A stretch of DNA of 64,000 nt from NCBI GenBank assembly GCA_032622095.1, contig CP136061.1, positions 10,619,287-10,683,286 on the forward strand, read 5' to 3'. Positions 12,341 to 22,303 of this stretch are shown one piece after another. The position numbers were made by a program, and so were the translations under genes. Source of the stretch: Siphonodentalium dalli (Eukaryota; Mollusca; Scaphopoda; Gadilida; Siphonodentaliidae). Every line of letters begins with the position of its first letter. Positions within the stretch are counted from its first letter, which is position 1. The notes beneath the pieces were generated by a model that saw only the letters and a list, made by a program, of their open reading frames with translations, was not told the DNA's origin and searched no databases.

Positions 12341-12665
12341 AGGCTATTCTCGAATTATTGGTAAAATACGTGTTATATACACGTGCTTGTATGTCCAAGT
12401 CAACACCAAACTTATTGTATACAACAGTTGTTCGAACTTCGAATCACAATTTTTAAAGGGACGGGACAAAATTGAAAAAAAATTATATGCACTTTGCACG
12501 TCATTCAGTTGTGGTTCGTTAATTACGGAAGATTATTGTCATGTCATTACCTACATAATATAGTGCATAGTGATACTCTCACCAATTAAGCAGGATGGGC
12601 ATTCTCAAGTTAGTGTCAAATTAGGCGATTACGCATGCAGTGTGAATATTGCGTACTCGACTTAC

Positions 12666-12775
12666 CAACCAGCCACCCATGTCACAGAACACATCGACTC
12701 CACGTGTGACGCCTGAGATGTTCATCGTATATACCCCACTCGCAGTGATGTTGGGGCAATCAGTTGCAATCGTTT
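12666..12775 (-). CDS. Fibrinogen-related domain exon (N-terminal part)
   Basis: This 110-bp exon encodes TIATDCPNITASGVYTMNIS followed by GVTRGVDVFCDMGGWL. The DC-x(5-6)-SGVYT opening, the V-FCDM block and GGW are the standard start of a FReD, with the two cysteines of its first disulphide. On the minus strand the acceptor is TCCAATTCCAG and the donor is GTAAGT. It starts with two bases of a codon (phase 1), matching the single leftover base of exon 1, and ends in phase 0, matching exon 6426-6522. The usual three to four residues between CDM and GGW are missing. Sequons NIT and NIS are present. Confidence 0.9.
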
Positions 12776-13626
12776 CTGGAATTGGAGATAATGAACAAAT
12801 ATATAGGCGTAATGTGTTTTTGCATTTTGTTTGTATTTACTATTCTTTAAAATTATCAGACGTTAATTTGATTATATGCTGTTGTCATGTTGAAATAGGA
12901 AACTGCACGTGTGTATGCTTTTGCCCATAAATCATTATCATAAATATTCACGAGGTGAGTTTATAACATACACTTTACTATAACTTAACGCCCATTACTA
13001 TCTGAAAATTTCACCCTCCCGAATATTAACAATTGTAAACATATTGTCAAACTACCGAAGCTGTTCATCATGGATATAACATATTTCATTAATATTTTAA
13101 TTTCCTGAACCATTGTTAAATCCAAAATTCGCGATGATAAATCCACATTTTAATGTCCAGAGGAGAATGTAACTCATTAGATAATTTATTTATTCGCTTT
13201 GCTTCTGTGTTTTGTAGAATCAATTTTGTTATCCGTTAATACTATCATTTGTCCAAGAATTATTCCATTATGGGGGGGACCTGGCACTGGCCCTGGGCGA
13301 GATTGGTACAGGTCGAGATGATGCACGCGAGCATACAGTCACGGTAGAACTAATGTATGAGACACTTTCATTATTTAACTGGTTCACAGCGCCCTATATC
13401 GACATGTGTCACAATTTTGGCTTAGCAATTGTTGCGTAGATTTGGCCATAGGTTTGACATGTTCAGGAGAGAAAAATAGCAAACTAATGTTGACTTATAT
13501 GTTATAGTTTTCACTTGTTTTGGGAGTAACATTAACAACATTGATCTGGTCTTCATATTTGTGTAAGTTGGCCAGTAAAGACAAAGGTAATATGTACGGG
13601 GATAAATGATTGCGTCCATTAAAACT

Positions 13627-13705
13627 ACAGTAACACCTCTATAGACCGAACATCCTTCGGATCGGCCCTTCTGTTCGGTATAGAGAGGTGTTCGGTCTAT
13701 AGACA
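13627..13705. repeat. Short inverted-repeat remnant, pogo-like ends
   Basis: The left side (CAGTAACACCTCTATAGACC) and right side (GTTCGGTATAGAGAGGTGTT) are imperfect inverted copies with an extra GTTCGGTCTATAGAC. The CAGT-x-ACCTCTATAGACCGAAC form resembles ends of pogo/mariner-type MITEs. The element is minimal and has no transposase. Confidence 0.5.
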
Positions 13706-15459
13706 ATTGTACTACGGTCGGAATGTATTGTCGTCACACCTAGGGCATAAGGCCGTCATAATTGTTGATATTAATGAAAGAATCGTTAGGCGGTCGACAT
13801 TTCGGATTTTTCTTGTATGCAGGTTAATTAATACATGTTGACTTATTTATACTGGGGTTCTAGCATTGGAGTTGCGTTGCCAATCCACTGTGTTCGCCCG
13901 CCATAGAGATCAGTAAGCATCTAAAGCCGTTTTGAAAATTACCTGTAGGGATGTCTGGTGGCACTTACTTGTTTGGGGTGTTTGGGGTGTTGTTCCGTTG
14001 GTACCTGAAATGAGATTTTGGTTATTAGACTTACCATTCGTTGAGGAGAATTATTTTATATATGAATTCAAGGTATTAGTTACATGCATACATGTATATA
14101 TTGAGTTGCATATATTGCATTGGGGCTTATGGGACTTGTGGAGCTCCGTTGGCCAGTGGATAGCGTGCCGGATTTGTATTTGCATTGAACACATCGGTAG
14201 CAATTTTTGCCAACCTGGGAGGGGTATTGTATTTCAAATCAATGCTGAGCAATTATATTTGGCATAGGTCACATCAAGTATGTAATAGATATATGTTAGA
14301 GCTGAGAAATATTTGAAATATAAACAAATGTTTCGTATCAATTTAATAAAAATGTCTTGCAAGCGCAGATCACAGAATTCAGGGGAGAGAAATCGGTCTA
14401 TTTTCCTGTAACCAATAACACCTGAATTGGCCTTCACTGAATATTGAAATCCTGTTGAGTATCCAAATTTTCCACTTTTTGAGAACTTGCCCAGTTTTTG
14501 TTAAATAATTAAACCTTCAAACCAGTAATGACATATTTAACACATACTACACTGGCTGTTATCCCCCAGATACTTGTTTTTTCTATTTTTTTAGATCCAC
14601 TACAAACCCGTAAAATCGTGTACTGCTACCTTAAATGAAAATATAGATATCATCCTTAAACACGCGAATGTCCAGTTTAGTCTCTGACATACACCGATAA
14701 TACATATAGTGTTCCTTCAGTGAGAATGGGAAATACGGTCAATATAAATTTTGTGGTTTGAATAAAATGAACCAATTTCGCCCAAGTTATTGGTTATAGG
14801 CGAAAAAGCAAAGATAAATTCTAAATGTGACATCATGCACAGCCACCTTAAACTAAATCTCATTCCAGTCGAAAAGGCGGTCTAAACAGATATATAACAT
14901 ATGTAGTGTGCTGACCAGAGCATGTACGCTGTGATCATTTACTAGCCAGCCCCTCAATATCCAAATGCAATGTACTTGGTTATTCTGAAACACAGCCAAG
15001 ACTGAATAACCAACATTAATACGGCTTTTCGCACCATGTATCCAAGGAATTCCATTGTTGAAATGTCTGCGTGGCAACACGTTTCGTTAAATGAATATCA
15101 TTTCCATGCATTAAAAGATTACTAGTCAGCGTGTCGTACTGGTGAATATCAGAGCATACTCTGATCAAACTAGAGCAGCGCCTGCAATGTTCGCAACCGG
15201 TTCATTGGTTGGCTTGTACAAATGATTGAGGTAAAAATGTACCAAAGCGTGCCAAAGCAAGTAATTGGTTAATCGCTACATAAAACTGGTCATTATTATT
15301 ATTGTTATCATTATGTGGTTACTTTTTACTTATCATGACCTTTGTGATGTGAGCAAAGATATTGTACAGGCCACATGTAACTATGGTAACCATGCAATCG
15401 ACCTTTTGGTGTTTCTTCCTTTATGTCACTGTCCTTAAGTGGTGATTCTCCTCAGTATA

Positions 15460-15900
15460 TATATATGCAGTGCCTAACATTGCTGCCTTCTGTAGTTGGT
15501 ATGGTGCGATACTTGGTGTTACTTGTTTTATCCACTTGTTTTATGGTAACCACACCAGTAGCCCCTATAACTATTGGAATCACGCTTGTCTCGAGACTCC
15601 ACATCTTTTCATATTCTATTCTGAGGTCAACAAATTATTTAACTTTATCTGTCTCTTTCTGCACAACGTTGTAGTCACTGGGGACGGAAATATCCAGCAA
15701 GAGACAGATACCCCGCTTGCGATCTTTCAAGATCATGTCGGGTCTGTTGCAAGGGATGTGTATGTATGTGTGCACCTGTGTGTCCTATATTATCGTCACA
15801 TCGTGTTTGGTAGTGAAATTGTGAGGTTGATGTTGGTACCACTTGGAACTTACTTCAATATCATTATCCTTGCACTGCGTCCAGTGGACGTATCGGGCTA
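15460..15900 (-). pseudogene. Non-LTR retrotransposon ORF2 C-terminal remnant
   Basis: Read on the minus strand this encodes KWYQHQPHNF, NRPDMILKDRKRGICLLLDI, SVPSDYNVVQKETDK, and after a TAA stop FVDLRIEYEKMWSLE, then IPIVIGATGVV. After a frameshift it gives LQKAAMLGTAYI. This matches the conserved C-terminal region of a widespread invertebrate non-LTR family (W--H-P; RPDI-----C--IDVAVP; K-EKL-KY-DL--E--R-W; V-P-VVGA-G; LQK-ALLG-A-I-RK-L). At least two stops and one frameshift make it inactive. It probably belongs with the minus-strand RT fragment at 18388-18693. The 148-codon plus-strand frame over the same bases is a shadow. Confidence 0.85.
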
Positions 15901-16447
15901 CATTGTTGTACCTTGAAGTGTACATCGCATTTTATAAATCAATGGCTCCGTATATGAAGCATAAGTAGGCCTCGATCTTTCCAATACGGGACTTAAAGCG
16001 ACACAATAACTTTCTCCTTCCCGTTCCAAAATGAAAAACTCGACCTGGTCTATGCACACTTCACATGTTATTGATACATCTTCACCTCATATTTCGCACC
16101 ATTATTATGTACATTTATTATTCTCATGTTTCTCTCATGTTTGTTCGTGTTTTCATCATATTTTCTCTCAACAATAGGCCGATACTGATATCCGACATTC
16201 ACATTTTCCACATTGCGCTGTCATCATCCTATCCGCTCCAAGACGACATATTTAAATACTTGTATCCAATGTACGTCAGTCTCGAAATTGTTCCTATTCC
16301 CAACATAAATGGGAATATCGCCACTACAGCACCTCGTCGCGACTGGCGTATTCAATTCAGTGAGATTATCTACTCGCCACTCACCATTAAGTTTGAAAAC
16401 CCATTATATAATTGATTAGATACCTCAAGGATTAAGATTAAATTATA
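15901..16447 (+). other. AT-rich stretch, possible upstream part of a LINE remnant
   Basis: A 116-codon frame at 16065-16415 has no recognisable domain. It directly precedes the endonuclease remnant starting at 16522, so it may be degraded 5' sequence of the same element. Confidence 0.3.
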
Positions 16448-16499
16448 ACTTGTTTTTCTATTTTTAGGGGGGGGGGGTCTGAAAAATAGAAAAACAAGT
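16448..16499. repeat. 18-bp-arm hairpin around a G run
   Basis: Arms ACTTGTTTTTCTATTTTT (16448-16465) and its exact complement (16482-16499) flank a 16-base loop containing an 11-G run. It sits just before the LINE endonuclease remnant. Confidence 0.9.
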
Positions 16500-16521
16500 A
16501 TTAATTCTTCTGGTCATATCA

Positions 16522-17770
16522 ATGCTTTTGTTATGCTCCGGATCGATACACAGCAACCCAGGGCCCAGTCCAAGCCATACAACTATACAAGAAGGCAACA
16601 CGTTAACAATATTCCATTATTACATACGGAGCATAAGACATAAACTGGAAAAGATAGCCGACATGATAAATGACTTCGATATCCTATGTTTTACCGAAAC
16701 TCCCATTGACCCCTCTTACCCATCCGATAGACTAGAGATTGATAATTTCAATCCCCATATCCGACTTGATCGAGACTCATTTGACGGTGGAGTATGCGTA
16801 TACGTCACCTCTCACCTGGTTTTCAAAAGGAGAAACTATCTAGAAACCGATACTTCTTCAATGCTATGTTTTGACATTGTCTCAAAATCACAACATATTT
16901 TGCCGATCGAACTATTGGGATCTGCTAGATTTGTCTATATCACAGGCACTAGATTCTCCCAAACTATAATTCTACTGGGAGATTTTAACTTCAATCTACT
17001 ATGCCCCACTTCCAAACTCAAAAATATTATTGATTTCTATACACTTAAGGACGTAATAAAAACCACAACTCGAGTTACCACTAGAACCAGCACCCTGCTG
17101 GATCCTATAATCGTGAGTAACAACTGAGTGTCCGTGACGCTGACGTTCTAAATGTTGAAATGTCTGATAATTACGCTGTTTACGCGACAATTTTATACGA
17201 TCAATCGCACGCGACCTCTTTCACAAGAACTATCTGGAACTATAAAAATGCAGATTTTCAAAAAGCGAATATTGTAATAAATAAGAGCAAATGGCATGAA
17301 TTGCTACAACCAGTAAATGACATAAACGATGCATTAAGCTTATTTACCGAGAGATTTATTGAAATAATGGAAGAATCAATCCCCAAAATGACAGTGACGA
17401 TAAGGACAAAGGACAAATTCTGGTTTAATTCCGATATACGGAGAGAAATACGATGTCGCGATAGACTCAAATCAATATCAATCAAACGAAATTCAGAACA
17501 CAATTGGAGAAAATACAAAGATATTAGAAATAAAGTTAACAACATGAAAAAGTATGCGAAATCTCAATTCGAGACTAAACTTTAGGAGAAAATAAATGAA
17601 ACCCCACTCCCCGCGATTTCTGGCATATTATGAATTATCTACTAAACAAAAAGAAATCTACGAATACCCCACCTCTGTAAAGCCCTAATGGCGACGTATT
17701 AAGGGTCAGATGCACGTTTGCCCAAATCTGGCTGAAATCATTGAAAACATCACTGTTGTATGAGCCAAAA
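16522..17770 (+). pseudogene. Non-LTR retrotransposon ORF2 remnant (endonuclease and linker, no RT)
   Basis: The first frame (16522-17127) opens with MLLLCSGSIHSNPGP and continues FHYYIRSIRHKLEKIADMIN, DFDILCFTETPID, DRDSFDGGVCVYV, ending with LLGDFNFNLL and TSTLLDPIIVSNN. These correspond to the N/E/Y/D motifs of an apurinic-type endonuclease of CR1-like elements. After a stop and frameshift a second frame (17160-17585) carries the endonuclease-RT linker (FWFNSDIRREIRCRDRL, NWRKYKDIRNKVNNMKKYAK). Degraded WHIMNYLLNKKKSTNTPPL sequence follows to about 17770, where the match ends before the RT palm. This is an internal, inactive fragment. NPGP near the start is the tail of a 2A-like motif known from this group. 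Confidence 0.87.
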
Positions 17771-18387
17771 ACAACAATGGAAAAAAGAAAATGCATAGCA
17801 ACCATATTTCCTATTGCTCAGCTTTATACATATAATGTGTTGGTGAATTGTTATAGTATGCTGGATGTGTGGTTTCCTTTAAAAAGCACTTTGGTTTGAC
17901 AAATGTGGGAATATTTGGGAAAAATAGCATGTCTTTAGGTACCGAAAACTTTAAAATAAATAAAAATATTGGACCAAAGAATGGACAATGGTATGCTATG
18001 GTATCTGGTTTACATGAACAGGGCCATATGTTGTTCATGAAATTAACTGCTTCGCCATCAGAGACGGATTCCAAGATGACGACAATCTGCTATAGCAATG
18101 GCCGCCATTGGAAAACCTAAGTCAAAATTTATTCTGTTCGTTTGCGGACTAAAAAGGCAAATACCACAATATTCGTACCCGATCAGTACCCGATTTCTAA
18201 GGTGTTATCTGTATAACTATCAGGAGAAGTCATATTGACATTACTGACTTCCAATTTAGATACTTTTATTGAACAAAAAAGAAGAAAACATTTGATGGAA
18301 ATTTAAAGTAAAAAATTTAATTTCGCCCATCTATCGAAAATAAGCTTGATATCATTGCGACAATACTAAAACGATAAAATTCACCTC

Positions 18388-18693
18388 TTAAGAGTATTGT
18401 ATGTTACCGGTTTTCTTGATTTTTCCCTTTACAATTGTAACCTTTGCGCACTTTTCTAACCCAAATTCCATCCCAATGTCATCACTGTATGATTTTACGA
18501 CGTTCAACTGTTCTTCTAACTGATCTTTATTGTGCGCATACAACTTACTATCATCCATATACAAACAAAGTGTGATGTCAAGATTGTCACTGGAGATCTT
18601 CACATTGTAGCCTGTATCAGATCTGTTCAGTTATGTGCTAAGTGGAAAAAGGCTCAGACAAAACAAGAGAGGGGACAAAGAGTCACCCTGAAA
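18388..18693 (-). pseudogene. Reverse-transcriptase palm fragment with YMDD box
   Basis: On the minus strand the reading is FQGDSLCPLLFCLSLFPLST, stop, LNRSDTGYNVKISS, then LYMDDSKLYAHNKDQLEEQL and SYSDDIGMEFGLEKCAKV. QGDSL-PLLFCL is RT motif B, L-YMDD is the catalytic motif C, and GMEFGLEKCA is motif D/E of a non-LTR family distinct from the full-length LINE in this window. The in-frame TAG between motifs B and C makes it dead. It is about 300 bp, flanked by a tandem repeat on one side and unidentified AT-rich sequence on the other. The fragment at 15460-15900 has the same strand and order and could be the tail of the same copy. Confidence 0.88.
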
Positions 18694-18694
18694 T

Positions 18695-19085
18695 TAATCT
18701 GACGGCTGGGTTTACTGTGTGATGTGTGGATTGGGCGGGGATTGCTTTTGTGATGGTGCTAACACGTTTTTCCTCTGTTTTTCCTTTTATTATAATCATC
18801 ATTATGTCAATAATGTTAGGGAGGATTGGCTTACTTGACATTTGGGGAGGGTTATCGAGTGCTTTGAATTTGAGGGGTAGGAGCCAATCTGACGACTGGG
18901 TATACTGTGAGATGAGGGGATTGGGCGGGGATTGGCTTATCAATCATTATGTTACTAATGGTGGGGAGGATTGGCTTACTTGACATTTGGGGAGGGGTAT
19001 TGAGTGCTTTGATTGTGAGGGATAGGAGCGAATCTGACGGGTGGGTTTACTGTGTGATGGGTGGGGATAGGCTTTTGTGATGGTA
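18695..19085. repeat. Degenerate tandem repeat, GGATTGGGCGGGGATTGG unit
   Basis: Three copies of a 140-190-bp unit. Each contains AATCTGACG-CTGGGTTTACTG, GATTGGGCGGGGATTGGCTT, GGGAGGATTGGCTTACTTGA and GAGTGCTTTGA. G-rich on the plus strand. Not coding by appearance. Confidence 0.75.
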
Positions 19086-19564
19086 GTACGTTATTCCTGT
19101 TTACCTTTTTGTCCGCATCCTAGGAATGAAGTCTTGTTGCTGATTCGAGTGATCTCTGCTTTTGTCTTCTCTAAGTCCAGTTCTTGTATTATTAGTTGTT
19201 CCATTAGCGAGCTGAGTTTCATCAAAACAGCATAATGCTCGGTCATTTGATGAAGTTGTTGTTGCGTTGTTTCGTTCATAACTGTAAATCCAAAACAACA
19301 CTCAAGCTTAAGTACTTGTCGCACCAATGTCAGCTGTGATTACACACAGTTATCCACTATGATGGGTGTTTAAACCAATTGACAAATATGCTGTTTTAAA
19401 CTAATTCAGACCTACATTGATGCAATCCAGAAGCTTATCACACTTTCCATTGCAGAGAGCTCAGTCATGCAGGCGATACAATTAGGTAACAAATATATAT
19501 CGTCATATTATATACTATGATTTAACCCGCTTGCAAATTTAACGTACTGGGGAAAACTTATACA

Positions 19565-20427
19565 ATGAACTGCAATAGGCTACCATTTATACTGTATTAT
19601 ATATTACTCACTTATTACAACTCATCTAACGTTAACAACCCATGGATTGCAAATGTGCATAAACTGTTAAATGAACTTGGAATGGGGGTATATGGATCAA
19701 TTACACATTGTCTAGTCTCGACAGATTTAAGAAGTCGGTCAAGTGTAGGCTGGAAGACCAATTCATTTAAGAAATGGATGTTTATTTGCTTGCGTTCAAT
19801 AGAGTATGTATGCAAGTTGGTCTGACATTTTCCACACATGAAAATGTCAGACCAACTTGCATCCATACTCTATGGAACGCAACAAAATCAACATTCATTA
19901 CTTATATTTACACTCAATCGAGTCAACTGGCAGATTAAAAGAGTTATAAGCGTCCATTTCCAACGTTATTATCTTGGCTCGGAGCAAGTTGCGTCTACAC
20001 AAAAATGGATGCAAGTTGGGGTCAGCGCGAGACGTCATGTGACGTAATTTCGACCAACCAACTTCCTGCATTCATGTTCCACAATAGGAATGCACTTGTG
20101 AGTGTAAATATTCAAGAATGGAGAGGTACAATGTGTAACTCAAATAAGTATGCCTTTTACAGTATTATAAAACACGACTTCACCAAAGAGAAATTCCTCT
20201 CTTTCGTGAAAAACGACACCGTCCAAATACTTCTGAAATTTCGTACCCGCAACCACCACTTACCAATCGAATCTGGTTCATGGATTAACTCAGATTATTC
20301 CATTAGACTATGTACTCTATGCGGTACAAATATAGGGGACGAATTCCACGTAATATTGCAATGCCCGTGTTTAAAAGACCTGCGAGTCAAATACATACAC
20401 TTGCCAGGAATAATATTTCGCATATAA
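19565..20427 (+). pseudogene. Non-LTR retrotransposon ORF2 C-terminal remnant with inserted hairpin
   Basis: Same family as 8695-9631. Residues CNRLPFILYYILLTYY and WIANVHKLLNELGMGVYG come first. After an interruption (about 19780-20095) the frame gives EWRGTMCNSNKYAFYSIIKH, DFTKEKFLSF, LLKFRTRNHHLPIESGSW and the zinc-knuckle-like CTLCGTNIGDEFHVILQCPC (C-x2-C, H-x4-C). The pattern is the extreme C-terminus of a CR1-type ORF2. The reading frame is broken by the insertion and there is no RT core, so it is inactive. It lies in intron 1 of the FReD gene on the opposite strand. Confidence 0.83.
19791..19881. repeat. 42-bp-arm hairpin inside the LINE remnant
   Basis: Arms 19791-19832 and 19840-19881 are near-perfect reverse complements around a 7-base loop (CACACAT in part). 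The arms include AAGTTGGTCTGACATTTTC and its complement. The hairpin lies within the stretch that interrupts the LINE reading frame. Confidence 0.9.
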
Positions 20428-20892
20428 AAGTAATTTATATATATTCATAAACCCCGGCTGTGTTATACTAAAGGATAAAGCTCATCTGAGTCGTGATGAT
20501 TTTTGGAATATTGATGTAGCGCATTAGTACACACAAATGAATCGGTCGCACCCGCGATCTGGTGTGAAAGTGAACACGAATATATCCCCTTCTGGAGGAT
20601 ATCGAACTTCATTTGTTTCTATAATTCAGCGTTTAACATAAAATACATACGTGATTCTATCTTTAAACTTTGCGTTTGTAACCATGATCGAAACTTATAT
20701 GACATTTGTTTTTAAATCAATCCGCAACATATGATAACATACGTTTTGCCTGCTTCATGTTAATTTATGACTTCGTAATAAACTAAACTATGAACTATAC
20801 TAGTCCGTTCCAGTGACTGTTGTTTCAATACAATTGTATTTAGATACATGCATTTAACTATAGAGTGTCAATTGGTAAATTAGTTAGTTTAC

Positions 20893-21034
20893 CGTCTTCT
20901 TTGCCCATGTTATGAACGATTCGCTCAACGAGTTTGTCGATGCAACATGTCACATTAATGTGTTGTCCTGTCTCTTGCCCTGCCACCGCTATCGACATCC
21001 CGATAAGTATAAGGAGTTTCAGAAGATGATCCAT
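20893..21034 (-). CDS. Exon 1 of the FReD gene: signal peptide and N-terminal linker
   Basis: The frame MDHLLKLLILIGMSIAVAGQ begins with a short polar start, a hydrophobic core (LLKLLILIGMSIAVA) and a small-residue cleavage region (AVAG-QE), a classical secretory signal. About 27 more residues follow, including NVTCC and KLVERIVHNMGKED, then a GTAAAC donor. The chosen ATG (complement of 21032-21034) has A at -3 and G at +4. An acceptor-like TGTATTTCAG lies 8 bp upstream, so a 5' UTR exon may precede. One base is left over at the donor, fitting the 12666-12775 exon in phase. A signal peptide followed by a short Cys-containing linker and a FReD is the usual layout of ficolin-like invertebrate proteins. 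Membership in the same gene is inferred from strand, order and phase. Confidence 0.68.
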
Positions 21035-21056
21035 GCTGCACCTGAAATACACACCA

Positions 21057-21874
21057 CAAAATGTGTCGTAACTCGCTGATGGGATAGCTCAGCACAATGT
21101 GTCGTATATCGCTAATGGGATAGTTCAGCACAATGTGTCGTAAATCGCTAATGGTATAGCTCAGCACAATGTGTCGTATATCGCTAATGGGATAGCTTAG
21201 CACAATGTCTCGTATATCGCTAATTGTATAGCTCAGCACAATGTGTCGTATATCGCTAATGGGATAGCTTAGCACAATGTGTCGTATATCGCTAATGGGA
21301 TAGTTCAGCACAATGTGTCGTAAATTGCTAATGGTATAGCTCAGCGCAATGTGTCGTAAATCGCTAATGGGATAGCTTAGCACAATGTGTCGTATATCGC
21401 TAATGGGATAGCTAAGCACAATGTGTCGTATATCGCTAATGGGATAGCTCAGCACAATGTGTCGTATATCGCTAATGGTATAGCTCAGCACAATGTGTCG
21501 TATATCGCTAATGGGATAGCTTAGCACAATGTGTCGTAAATCGCTAATGGTATAGTTCAGCACAATGTGTCGTATATCGCTAATGGGATAGCTTAGCACA
21601 ATGTGTCGTATATCGCTAATGGGATAGCTTAGCACAATGTATCGTATATCGCTAATGGTATAGCTCAGCACAATGTGTCGTATATCGCTAATGGGATAGC
21701 TCAGCACAATGTGTCGTATATCGCTAATGGGATAGCTCAGCACAATGTGTCGTATATCGCTAATGGTATAGCTCAGCACAATGTGTCGTATATCGCTAAT
21801 GGGATAGCTTAGCACAATGTGTCGTAAATCGCTAATGGTATAGTTCAGCACAATGTGTCGTATATCGCTAACGG
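21057..21874. repeat. 36-bp minisatellite array 1, about 22-23 copies
   Basis: Tandem copies of a 36-bp unit built on GATAGCTCAGCACAATGTG and TCGTATATCGCTAATGG, differing at a few fixed positions (CTC/CTT/TTC in the middle, ATATCG/AAATCG, GGG/GGT). The unit length is a multiple of three and lacks stops in one minus frame. That gives a 298-codon frame of 12-residue repeats (LSYPISDIRHIV). The array starts 23 bp beyond the putative start codon of the FReD gene and is interrupted on its right by a LINE. Confidence 0.95.
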
Positions 21875-22303
21875 TTAGATTGTTTACAAGTCATGTATTT
21901 TTCTAGTTCGACTACTCTCTAATTTTTCTTAAAGACGTAGCTACATATCAACTACACTGCTCTACAGACGATCAGCGGATATTCCACTGATCACAGTCAT
22001 GATCCGAGATGGGACGATCGACGATGGTAATATACATTTTTTGTAACCGACGACTCATCATAGTTCAAAGCCATAGATACTTCTATTGTTTATGTGTGCC
22101 GCCATTCTTCCTACCTGCTTGTACCGTTTCGTGAACTGTACTCACCAGACTCCGTATAGTACGAGACCCTTGGCCGTGGGAAAATGTCATGGTTCAGTGA
22201 ACATAGTACACACAATACATGGACGGCTTAATGACACTAAATTACCGGTATGATCGTGTGACTGCATGTTTTCTAAGCAGGCACTCAACTTAACTAATTG
22301 ACC
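21875..22303 (+). promoter_or_regulatory. LINE 5' untranslated region
   Basis: About 430 bp between the satellite boundary and the ORF1 start codon. An internal promoter would be expected here, but no specific element was identified. Confidence 0.5.

Larger units (their letters stand above)
6523..12665 (-). other. Intron 2 of the FReD gene (about 6.1 kb)
   Basis: It contains a perfect 49-bp-arm hairpin (7641-7769), a LINE 3' remnant in the opposite orientation (8695-9631) and a small tandem array (12190-12340). In 6523-7640, 7770-8694 and 9632-12189 I see no recognisable gene. An open stretch at 8305-8581 is readable on both strands but matches no family I know. Confidence 0.75.
12776..20892 (-). 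other. Intron 1 of the FReD gene (about 8.1 kb)
   Basis: If exon 1 is directly joined to the 12666-12775 exon (phases agree), this is one long intron. It is packed with debris: a small foldback remnant (13627-13705), LINE C-terminus (15460-15900), hairpin (16448-16499), LINE endonuclease remnant (16522-17770), RT fragment (18388-18693), tandem repeat (18695-19085) and LINE remnant (19565-20427). In 12776-13626, 13706-15459, 17771-18387 and 19086-19564 I see no gene. A small extra exon (for example a coiled-coil or EGF exon) cannot be excluded. Confidence 0.6.

Noticed and set aside
14130-14170. tRNA-like or SINE box A (TGGCCAGTGGATAGC)
   Set aside because: No B box at the right distance and no cloverleaf; kept out as chance.
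15470-15916. 148-codon plus-strand frame with hydrophobic stretches
   Set aside because: The minus strand carries a clear LINE C-terminal domain over the same bases, so this is a shadow.
20955-21851. 298-codon minus-strand frame of 12-residue repeats
   Set aside because: It is a by-product of the 36-bp satellite, whose period is a multiple of three. The complementary frame of the second array is also open, and the composition follows the repeat.
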